From: an uncultured Bacilli bacterium
GTDB lineage: Bacteria; Bacillota_I; Bacilli_A; RF39; UBA660
Direction of reading: 5' to 3'
DNA: 6,008 bases
NCBI GenBank assembly: GCA_947625005.1
Contig: CANQNA010000087.1
Location: 1-6,008 of the forward strand
The notes beneath the pieces were generated by a model that saw only the letters and a list, made by a program, of their open reading frames with translations, searched no databases and was not told the origin of the DNA. The position numbers and the translations under genes are program-made. This document shows, piece after piece, positions 1 to 6,008 of the stretch (positions within the stretch are counted from its first letter, which is position 1; each line of letters begins with the position of its first letter).

Positions 1-18
1 GTGTAAGATTAATTTTCG

Positions 19-30
19 TTGATATATCAA
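19..30. other. 12-bp perfect palindrome upstream of the left inversion site
   Basis: TTGATATATCAA is its own reverse complement and ends 30 bases before the left 18-bp site, in the noncoding leader of the silent cassette. It might be a protein-binding site, but short AT-rich palindromes are common by chance in such sequence. The rest of 1-60 shows no Shine-Dalgarno sequence and no convincing -35/-10 pair. Confidence 0.25.
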
Positions 31-37
31 TAAAAAC

Positions 38-3001
38 TTGTATTTTTACTTTTATGAATCAGACCAAGAAGTTCAGGATACTAAAATCGTTTCTTATGAA
101 GCAGATGGTACAGAAAAAATAACTGTAACATTAAGTGAAGAAGTAACAAGTCCTAAGTTCTATGTAAATGGAACACTAATTGCTGATGCTAAAGTAGATA
201 GTGCTAAAGCTCCTGTTTATGTAATAACAGCAACAGATATTTTAAAGGAAAATAAGGAAAACACATTAAGAGCAACAGATTCAGCAACATCATTTGATGA
301 AACAGTTAATTTCAACTATATTAAATTAAATGCTCCAAGTGAAGTAGGAGTTGCAGAAACAGTTTCAGTAAATAAAAAAAATAAAGTAAATGCAGCAAAT
401 GTTACAAATGCAAAATTATATGTAAAATTTGATACATTAAATGCTGATGATTTAACTGTAGAATTTACTGTAAAAGGTAAAGATAAAGATAAAAAAGACT
501 TAACTCGTGTATATACAACACATGTAGCTGGTAGTGAAACAGAAGCAAAAACTTTTGAAAATTTAAGTGAATTTGCTGATGGAAAATTATCAGTAAAAGC
601 TAGAGTAGTTAAAGAAGACACACATACTGTTTCAGTATCAACAGCAGAACAAACAGTAACAAAGTCTGCTGAAGCACCAATACTTACAGTAAAAAGTGTA
701 AACCGCTCAAGTGCTACACAAGTTAAAATAGGTTTAGGTACAGAAGGAGATGTTACTTCACTTTACTATTTAGTAAAAGATTCTGGAGAAGCTATTCCAA
801 CAGTTGAACAAGTTCTTTCAGATGGAACAAAAGCAACTAGTGAATGGAGTACTCCAACTCTAACTCTTGATAATAAAGGTATAACAGATGCAGCAAAAGC
901 TTATGTAGTATATCTTGTTGCACAAACAAAAACAGGAACAAATTCAACAAATATTGTTGCTGCAAAAGTAGCCAAAAATGGTGTTGATCAAATAGAAGCA
1001 GTTACAGATCTACAACAAATAGCTGAAACACAAGCTACATTTAAATGGAATTGGAATAATGAAGACGATGAACCATATTTAGTAGGATATAGAGTTGAAT
1101 TAATTTGCGCATCAAATACAAAAATTGTTTCTATAGACTCTAAAGAAACAAAACAAATAGACTTATTTGATGCCATAAAAGAATTATTAGCTATGGAAGG
1201 AAGTACTGGAAATGTAAAAGTTAATGTTTATGCAGTAGCTGATAATATTGATAAAAAAGATTCAAATGTTCTTTCAGCTACATTTACACCTCAACCTTTC
1301 GTATCTAGTATTACAACTACACTTGATAAAACAACATTATCTTGGATAGTTGCAGGAAATACAGAAAAAGCAAACTATACTGTAAAAGTTATTAAATATA
1401 ATGCAGATTCAAAGAATTTTGATGATGTAGTTTTAACAAAAGGTGTTGGAAGTAAAACTTCTTGCGATATATTAACAGATTTAAATGTTGAATCTTATGG
1501 ATTAGGATCATATATATTTACTGTAGTTGCAAATCCTGCAGCAGATGTATTAGCAACTTCTAAAGAATCAACAAAGGCTGATCATACAGAATATTATGTT
1601 ATAGAAGGAATTAAAGATTTAGAAATATCAAAAGTTGATGGATTAAAAGTTACTTTAACAGGAACTTTACTTCCAACAGATGATTATGAACTAGCAACAA
1701 GTTCGGATTCAAATAAAATAGTTTATGAATTATATTATAAAGCTGAAAATGGAGAATGGACAAAATCTACAGATTCAAACGTATTCGTAGCAAAACCTTA
1801 TGAATATGATGGAGATACAGATAATTTATTATATGGAGAAACATATTCTTTCACAATAGCAACTAAAATAACAAATAATGCTGGTTCAACAACTATTTGT
1901 GAAAAGAAAGCTACATCAGATGTTAAATGTACATTTGATGTTGAACCTATAACGGCTACTTTAACATATAAAGATTATGAGAAGAGCATGCAAAATCAAG
2001 GAGCAGTTATTGGAGACACATTAGTATTAGCAGAAAATAATGTAACATATAAAGATAATGTTCTATATCTTGGACTTACAGATAATAAAATTGCAACATA
2101 TAAAGCAGAAGATGATGCTAATATAGCAAAAGTTATAGAATTATTAAAACAAATGAAAGAAGACGATACAGTTAAATTAGAAAGCAATAAAGTTACAGAA
2201 TTAGAATTAAAAGCTCCAAGTGCTGGAACAACATATGATTTAACTTCAGTTGAAAAAGCTACAAAAGTTGAAATAACTGGAAATAGTGCAATGACAACTG
2301 TAAAAGGAAATTTAACTGCAATTACATTAAATGGAGTAGCTGCTAAATTCGATTTATCAGGTTTAACAGTTACTACAGCTAATGTTAATGAAGATAATGA
2401 TGAATTAAAAGTTGCTAAAGATACTTCTGTAGTTTTAGCAAGTGGTAAGAAAGTTGTTACAATAAATGATGTTAAATTTACAGAGGGTGTAGATGACAAA
2501 CTTGCTCCTGTAAAATTAGTTGCTAACAACTCATTTGAAACTACTGGAAGCACTAGAGGTACATTAAAAGTTGATTCATCAAAAGTTTCTGGAGAAGTAG
2601 CATTAACTTTAGATTCAAATAAGCAAAAAGAATTAGAAATTACTGCAAGTGAAGATGGATTAAAAGTATTAACAAATACTGTTGCTGGTGGAGATGTAAC
2701 CGTTTTAGGAGGAAAAGTTGACTTATCTAATAATGGATATACATTTGATAATGTAACAGTTAAAAATTCTGATGAAGAAAAACAATTAACAGTTGATTTA
2801 ATATTAGACAAAGTTGCTACAAAAGCTGATGCTAAACAAGCTGAAGCTGTTAAAACAGTTGCAGCAGTTGTAATTACAGATTCTAAATATCAATTTAAAG
2901 CAACTGAGGCAACAGATGCTCACTACACAGTCAAAGAAGGTTCAAATGTAGTTACATTTATTGTAGAAGCAGGAAAATCTGTAACAACAAAAAGTGAATA
3001 A
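38..3001 (+). CDS. Silent body cassette of a modular FN3-like surface protein, lacking its own start and signal peptide
   Basis: The frame is open from 23 (after an in-frame TGA at 20-22) to the TAA at 2999-3001. The coordinate start is a TTG with no Shine-Dalgarno sequence; the next in-frame ATG is at 1193 (residue 386), so the frame is probably not translated by itself. Residues 9-13 are DQEVQ, encoded by the inverted-repeat site shared with the opposite gene. Approximate layout: Ig-like strands 14-95 and 97-210; an FN3-like domain 212-320 with the YYLVK...PTVEQV...YVVYLVAQ pattern known from Bacillota surface proteins; further FN3-like domains near 321-419 (Trp pair in KWNW), 420-520 and 525-634; then a C-terminal region 635-987 with an amphipathic helix near 695-712, beta repeats, a helix near 925-945 and a final strand pair. 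There is no LPXTG motif, C-terminal membrane segment or obvious catalytic motif. It is probably an exported structural or adhesive protein once fused to a leader. The coding body is very likely real; its silent status is inference. Confidence 0.85.
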   Translation: MYFYFYESDQEVQDTKIVSYEADGTEKITVTLSEEVTSPKFYVNGTLIADAKVDSAKAPVYVITATDILKENKENTLRATDSATSFDETVNFNYIKLNAPSEVGVAETVSVNKKNKVNAANVTNAKLYVKFDTLNADDLTVEFTVKGKDKDKKDLTRVYTTHVAGSETEAKTFENLSEFADGKLSVKARVVKEDTHTVSVSTAEQTVTKSAEAPILTVKSVNRSSATQVKIGLGTEGDVTSLYYLVKDSGEAIPTVEQVLSDGTKATSEWSTPTLTLDNKGITDAAKAYVVYLVAQTKTGTNSTNIVAAKVAKNGVDQIEAVTDLQQIAETQATFKWNWNNEDDEPYLVGYRVELICASNTKIVSIDSKETKQIDLFDAIKELLAMEGSTGNVKVNVYAVADNIDKKDSNVLSATFTPQPFVSSITTTLDKTTLSWIVAGNTEKANYTVKVIKYNADSKNFDDVVLTKGVGSKTSCDILTDLNVESYGLGSYIFTVVANPAADVLATSKESTKADHTEYYVIEGIKDLEISKVDGLKVTLTGTLLPTDDYELATSSDSNKIVYELYYKAENGEWTKSTDSNVFVAKPYEYDGDTDNLLYGETYSFTIATKITNNAGSTTICEKKATSDVKCTFDVEPITATLTYKDYEKSMQNQGAVIGDTLVLAENNVTYKDNVLYLGLTDNKIATYKAEDDANIAKVIELLKQMKEDDTVKLESNKVTELELKAPSAGTTYDLTSVEKATKVEITGNSAMTTVKGNLTAITLNGVAAKFDLSGLTVTTANVNEDNDELKVAKDTSVVLASGKKVVTINDVKFTEGVDDKLAPVKLVANNSFETTGSTRGTLKVDSSKVSGEVALTLDSNKQKELEITASEDGLKVLTNTVAGGDVTVLGGKVDLSNNGYTFDNVTVKNSDEEKQLTVDLILDKVATKADAKQAEAVKTVAAVVITDSKYQFKATEATDAHYTVKEGSNVVTFIVEAGKSVTTKSE
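61..78 (+). repeat. Left copy of 18-bp inverted repeat, putative recombination site
   Basis: AGACCAAGAAGTTCAGGA is identical to the minus-strand sequence 6007-5990. It lies in frame in the plus-strand cassette and encodes DQEVQ plus the first bases of the next codon. With 8 G/C in 18 it is richer than the surrounding AT-rich sequence. The core GAAGTTC is a short palindrome around a central G. Identity stops at once on the body side (79 T versus A) and also at the one comparable outer base (60 C versus T). This fits a defined site rather than a leftover of long homology. Confidence 0.85.
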
Positions 3002-3015
3002 AATAATTAATAAAT

Positions 3016-3046
3016 CCTCTGGCTAAGCTAAGCCGGAGGTATTTTA
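3016..3046 (+). terminator. Rho-independent-like terminator of the plus-strand gene, possibly bidirectional
   Basis: Nine-base arms CCTCTGGCT (3016-3024) and AGCCGGAGG (3031-3039) pair fully, with one T-G wobble, around a 6-base loop. TATTTTA follows. The hairpin begins 15 bases after the TAA at 3001. On the opposite strand it is followed by ATTTATTAATTATTTT, so it could also stop transcripts arriving from the minus-strand gene. The short U tract makes strength uncertain. Confidence 0.7.
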
Positions 3047-3054
3047 CTCATAAC

Positions 3055-3191
3055 GCCTAAAAGGCTATATTACAAAGCTAAAGCCTTTGTTAATATCTGC
3101 ATAGCCGGAAGCATATATACAATCATAACCACCCGTTCACGGGTGGTTATGATTGGAGCTTTTAGCTTGAAAAAACGACTGGTGGTTATGG
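3055..3191. repeat. Structured intergenic repeat cluster, possible transposon-end or REP/MITE-like remnant
   Basis: Besides the large palindrome, this stretch holds GCCT/AGGC (3055-3058 with 3062-3065), AAAGGCT (3060-3066) pairing with AGCCTTT (3082-3088), and AAGCTAAA (3075-3082) pairing with TTTAGCTT (3161-3168), which encloses the palindrome. GGTGGTTATG occurs at both 3142-3151 and 3181-3190. No reading frame of note lies in the gap 3002-3216. The nested arms suggest a folded repeat unit, but its family is not established from this single copy. Confidence 0.4.
3121..3154. repeat. Perfect 15-bp-stem palindrome between the convergent genes
   Basis: AATCATAACCACCCG (3121-3135) and its exact reverse complement (3140-3154) enclose a TTCA loop. 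Neither side is followed by a clear U tract, so it is not a classical intrinsic terminator, although such a stem could still block or stabilise the 3' ends of both convergent transcripts. The arm sequence CATAACCACC recurs nearby in inverted form (GGTGGTTATG at 3181-3190). That resembles the subterminal hairpins of IS200/IS605-type elements or REP-like repeats, though no transposase remnant is present. Confidence 0.75.
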
Positions 3192-3216
3192 TTTAAAATA
3201 AATTATTATATAAATA

Positions 3217-6008
3217 TTATTTTATATTTTTTATCGTTACATCTGTTACTGGTTTCTCAAATAATATTGTTACTTCATCTGATTCTTTTTCTACAGTAAT
3301 TTTAGCGCCTGTACCACTTAAACCAAATGAATCTAGGTAATCTTTAATAGTTTTTGCACTAGCTTCATCAGATACACCATCTATCCCAGCAGCGATTATT
3401 TCTTCAATTGTTGAATCAACACTTAGTCCCTCTAAAGCATTTGTTGCTTTTACTTTAGCAGTTACATTAACTGTTAATGTTGTATCTTCTTTAACTGTTA
3501 CAGTTTTATTTCCAGATAAGTAATTATCTTTCATAGTTACTTCAGCTTCACCTTTTTGTACTTCTACTTCGATAGGAGCTAAAACACCTACTTTGGCATC
3601 AGTATCTGTTTGTACTGTAATTTTTCCACCATTTGATAAAATAGTAACATTTCCTAATTGTTGATCGCTTCCATTTTCATTCAATGAAACAAATTCAATT
3701 GTAACATCAGAATTTTCTTTATTTTCAAATGTATATCCAGTTTTTGAGCTTCCATCTACAACAACTTGTAGTTTTGGTGTAGTAGGATCAGTTTTTATGA
3801 TAGCTTCTGCAGTTGCTGTAACTTTTGTTCCATTAATTATAGCATTAGATTTTACTGTAAGTTCTTGTTCATCAGTAGTTGTTACACTTACACCTTTATC
3901 AAGTATAGTTTTTGCAGCTGCTGAGCCTGTTTCGATTGTAAATAATGCATTATTTCCTGTTAAAGTAACGATACCTCCTGTTGCTTTAACTCCTCTTTGG
4001 TGAGTATTTCCTTCAATTGAAACTTCTACATCTTTACCAACATTAAATGCTATAATTTTACTTGCAAGTTCATCTGACGCATTATTTGATAATTTGAATG
4101 ATAGTTTTTTACTTGTAGCTGAAACTATAACATCGTCTGGATATAATTTAATATTTTCAAATTGTTTAATTAAGTTTGAAAATTCTTCTGAATAAGTTCC
4201 TTCTGTATTTACATCATATTTTTCACCGTTAATATATGCTATATTTGTAGCTGTATAACAGAAAGTACCTTCATCATATTCATTTTCATCATTTTTTTCT
4301 ACTACCTTTAAGTTTTCTAATTTTGCAGCTTTTTTGCATGTTACAATTTTATCTGCACCGTCTGGATCAGTAGAAGTGTAACCAACAAGCTTAGATTCTC
4401 CTTTTGCAGTTCCTACAGTAGCTATAAATTTAAATGCATATCTTGTATCGGGTGTTAATCCATCTACAACAATTATATCTTCATTATCTTCATTTTTTGA
4501 AACTGTTACAGATTTTTTTACAGGTGTTTCAGATACTTTCCATTGAGATGTAACTGTATCTTTTGTTAAAGTATATACTTCTACTTCCCAAGTAGGAATA
4601 TTTCCATTTAATTCTAAATCATCTAAGTCTGCTACTGTAAATGTTACTGAATTTTCTTCTATTGTTTTTGCTTCGATATTTCCTGTTTTTACAACAAAAA
4701 ATGGAGCAGAAACAACTTTTTCAGAACTTATAATTAATCCAATATTTGCTTTTGCTTTTACTTTTATTTTTGCAGCATATACTGTATTTTCTTTTATGTT
4801 TGATAGTTCTGCTATATTTTCATCATCTTTAACTGTTGCACTCTCACTATTTGATAATGTGCCTTCACTTCCATCTGCATTTATAGTTACTAATTCTACT
4901 TCATATTCATCTACATAGTCTTTATTATTTTTAGAATCGTTCCAAGATAATTCATATTTACCATCATCAGTAGTTGTAAATACTATATCTGAAACTGCTG
5001 ATAAAGATGTTACTGTTACCTCTTTAGATGAGACAACTTCTGAATCCATAGAAGATCCATCTACTTTTCCTAATACAGTAACTTCTACTTTATACTTTCC
5101 AGCACCATCTAATTGATTTTTTAAACTTACCATAGTATTAGAATTTTTTCGTATAATTTCTTTTATAATTTTGTCATTTTTATATAATGTAATTTTAACA
5201 TTACTATCTGCATCAGATAACTTCCATGAGAAATTATCACTAGTTTTAAAATCAGGTTCTGTCATTTCAGTTGGAGCATCTTCTTGAGTAGCAATTCCTT
5301 TTTCTTTTGAAATAACAGTATGTGCCATAGCTGTTCTGTTTCCATAGTTATCTTCTATAATGTAATATAATACATAAGATGTTCCTGTTTCTAGTTCAGT
5401 TGAAACTATCTCATTTGTAACTTTGTTTGATGAGAAATTAGCTATTTTTGTAAGCTCAGTTATAGCTGAGGGTTCTGGAGATGCTTTCCCAGTATTATTA
5501 TAATTTTCTTTTACAACATAATATACTTTAGAAGCGGTATTTTTTCCGTAATATGTCAAAGATGCACTTGCACTTGGAGTATCTATACGATTTGTAGAAA
5601 CATCTACTCCCATATCAGCTGGATTAGTTGAAACATCTAAAACATTTTTTGTTATTTTATTTCTATAAATTACTTTTTCATCTTCATCAACTAATTCTAC
5701 TGTTAATGTACCATTTTCTAACTTATTTAAATTTATAATCCCTGGTACATTAAACTTAGATGTATTAGCAGGTATATTAATACTATTTTTTATTACTAAA
5801 TGATTTGTTGCTGTAGCAGATGTACCATCATATTTTGAATCATATACTTTTAAATTAACAACTTTATTTTCTTCAAACTCTTCGTTTGTTTTTACTTCAA
5901 TTAATATAGTAGATTTAGTATAGTTTTGGTTATTTACTATATTGTCTAAACTGTTGTTCTCATTGTCGTTAATAACAACACTAACATTTTCCTGAACTTC
6001 TTGGTCTA
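3217..6008 (-). CDS. Modular FN3-like surface protein, 5' end beyond the window; probably the currently expressed cassette
   Basis: The frame ends at TAA (3219-3217) and stays open through the right edge, giving 929 complete codons plus a partial nTA codon at 6008-6007. The first ATG inside the window (5613) is unlikely to be the start, because 131 further codons upstream stay open and begin with DQEVQ (6006-5992), the motif also found in the opposite gene. Counting that Asp as residue 1: an Ig-like part about 1-130; an FN3-like domain about 140-240 with YYVVK (162) and YVLYYIIEDNYGN (from 211); further beta-sandwich domains about 244-335, 337-435 (ELSW...YEVELV pattern) and 439-555; then a C-terminal region 563-929 with short beta repeats and a helix (AKTIKDYLDSFGL) before the closing strands. 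There is no LPXTG or C-terminal transmembrane segment, so surface attachment must lie in the missing N-terminus or be non-covalent. It converges on the plus-strand gene across 215 bp. S-layer-like, adhesin or other secreted roles are all possible; no enzyme motif was recognised. Confidence 0.88.
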   Translation of the reverse strand, partial: DQEVQENVSVVINDNENNSLDNIVNNQNYTKSTILIEVKTNEEFEENKVVNLKVYDSKYDGTSATATNHLVIKNSINIPANTSKFNVPGIINLNKLENGTLTVELVDEDEKVIYRNKITKNVLDVSTNPADMGVDVSTNRIDTPSASASLTYYGKNTASKVYYVVKENYNNTGKASPEPSAITELTKIANFSSNKVTNEIVSTELETGTSYVLYYIIEDNYGNRTAMAHTVISKEKGIATQEDAPTEMTEPDFKTSDNFSWKLSDADSNVKITLYKNDKIIKEIIRKNSNTMVSLKNQLDGAGKYKVEVTVLGKVDGSSMDSEVVSSKEVTVTSLSAVSDIVFTTTDDGKYELSWNDSKNNKDYVDEYEVELVTINADGSEGTLSNSESATVKDDENIAELSNIKENTVYAAKIKVKAKANIGLIISSEKVVSAPFFVVKTGNIEAKTIEENSVTFTVADLDDLELNGNIPTWEVEVYTLTKDTVTSQWKVSETPVKKSVTVSKNEDNEDIIVVDGLTPDTRYAFKFIATVGTAKGESKLVGYTSTDPDGADKIVTCKKAAKLENLKVVEKNDENEYDEGTFCYTATNIAYINGEKYDVNTEGTYSEEFSNLIKQFENIKLYPDDVIVSATSKKLSFKLSNNASDELASKIIAFNVGKDVEVSIEGNTHQRGVKATGGIVTLTGNNALFTIETGSAAAKTILDKGVSVTTTDEQELTVKSNAIINGTKVTATAEAIIKTDPTTPKLQVVVDGSSKTGYTFENKENSDVTIEFVSLNENGSDQQLGNVTILSNGGKITVQTDTDAKVGVLAPIEVEVQKGEAEVTMKDNYLSGNKTVTVKEDTTLTVNVTAKVKATNALEGLSVDSTIEEIIAAGIDGVSDEASAKTIKDYLDSFGLSGTGAKITVEKESDEVTILFEKPVTDVTIKNIK
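5990..6007 (-). repeat. Right copy of 18-bp inverted repeat, putative recombination site
   Basis: Read on the minus strand this is the same 18-mer as at 61-78, in the same codon phase of the minus-strand gene (DQEV, Q, then GA of a Glu codon). It lies one base from the window edge, so any extension of the repeat into the leader side cannot be judged here. Inverted orientation at the two extremes of a convergent gene pair is the arrangement needed for inversion. Confidence 0.85.

Larger units (their letters stand above)
61..6007. other. Putative invertible DNA segment carrying two alternative surface-protein bodies
   Basis: The segment is bounded by the two inverted copies of the 18-bp site. 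It holds two convergent, architecturally matching coding bodies, each entered in frame from its own site. Inversion would detach the leader outside the right edge from the minus-strand body and attach it, in frame, to the plus-strand body, leaving the former without a start. The same logic is known for mycoplasma vsa-type and other phase-variable surface genes in which a recombination site sits just after a shared leader. The recombinase is not in the window. Inversion itself is inferred from one sequenced orientation. Confidence 0.7.

Noticed and set aside
19..47. TTGATA as a possible -35 box upstream of the plus-strand cassette
   Set aside because: No TATAAT-like -10 sequence lies at 16-18 bp spacing; the hexamer is simply part of the TTGATATATCAA palindrome.
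54..122. Short ATG frame (22 codons, MNQTKKF...) across the left repeat
   Set aside because: It is out of phase with the long cassette, has no Shine-Dalgarno sequence and ends after 22 codons. The conserved phase of the repeat in both genes is the DQEVQ frame.
316..621. 101-codon minus-strand frame, and a similar 62-codon frame at 988-1176
   Set aside because: Both lie entirely within the long plus-strand coding body and show only compositional hydrophobicity from the complement of Lys/Glu-rich codons.
1996..2811. 271-codon open frame on the minus strand
   Set aside because: It is a shadow of the plus-strand gene: it lies wholly inside that gene and encodes a Ser/Thr/Phe/Leu-rich reverse image of its AT-rich codons, with no recognisable motif.
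3797..4003. 68-codon plus-strand frame
   Set aside because: It is antisense to the minus-strand gene, has no ribosome binding site and a composition typical of a shadow frame.
61..6007. Inverted repeats explained as the ends of an insertion sequence or transposon
   Set aside because: The repeats are inside the coding frames and in the same phase. There is no transposase between them and both genes are large surface-type proteins, so a gene-switch explanation fits better.
61..6007. Repeats explained as simple residual homology of duplicated genes
   Set aside because: Exact 18-bp DNA identity stops abruptly on the body side, with no similar DNA tract noticed elsewhere in the two bodies, which is not how diverged duplicates look.

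Overview
This window looks like a two-cassette invertible surface-protein locus from a low-GC bacterium. Base composition is strongly AT-rich, with A/T-ending codons throughout. All nine visible Trp codons are TGG and neither long frame contains an in-frame TGA, so the standard code fits. That argues against mycoplasmas, which read TGA as Trp. A low-GC Bacillota (Clostridia or gut Bacilli) host is the most natural inference, but no marker gene proves it.

Layout: two large convergent reading frames fill almost everything. The plus-strand frame runs from the left edge to 3001. The minus-strand frame runs from 3217 rightwards and stays open off the right edge at 6008. Both encode long, Thr/Val/Ser/Lys-rich, beta-strand-rich modular proteins. 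Each has an Ig-like N-terminal part, several FN3-like domains and a C-terminal part built of short beta repeats with one or two helices. The sequences are far apart, but domain order, landmark motifs and length match (979 versus 929 residues counted from the shared motif). Between them lies a 215-bp intergenic region packed with hairpins: a terminator-like hairpin after the plus gene, a perfect 15-bp-stem palindrome, and further repeat arms.

The key observation is an identical 18-bp sequence, AGACCAAGAAGTTCAGGA, at both outer ends in inverted orientation (61-78 on plus, 5990-6007 on minus). It lies inside each reading frame, in the same phase, and encodes Asp-Gln-Glu-Val-Gln in both. Similarity stops abruptly on the body side of the site. 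The plus-strand frame has a stop only 13 codons upstream of the site, no convincing start or ribosome binding site, and no signal peptide, so it looks like a silent cassette. The minus-strand frame continues through the site and off the window, where a start, signal peptide and promoter would be expected.

The model (inference) is that a site-specific recombinase encoded outside the window inverts the ~5.9-kb segment 61-6007. This would join one fixed expression and secretion leader, to the right, to either of two alternative exported bodies. The logic is that of mycoplasma vsa-type lipoprotein switching, here with large FN3-like/S-layer-like proteins. No recombinase, promoter, RNA gene or CRISPR array is visible in the window.
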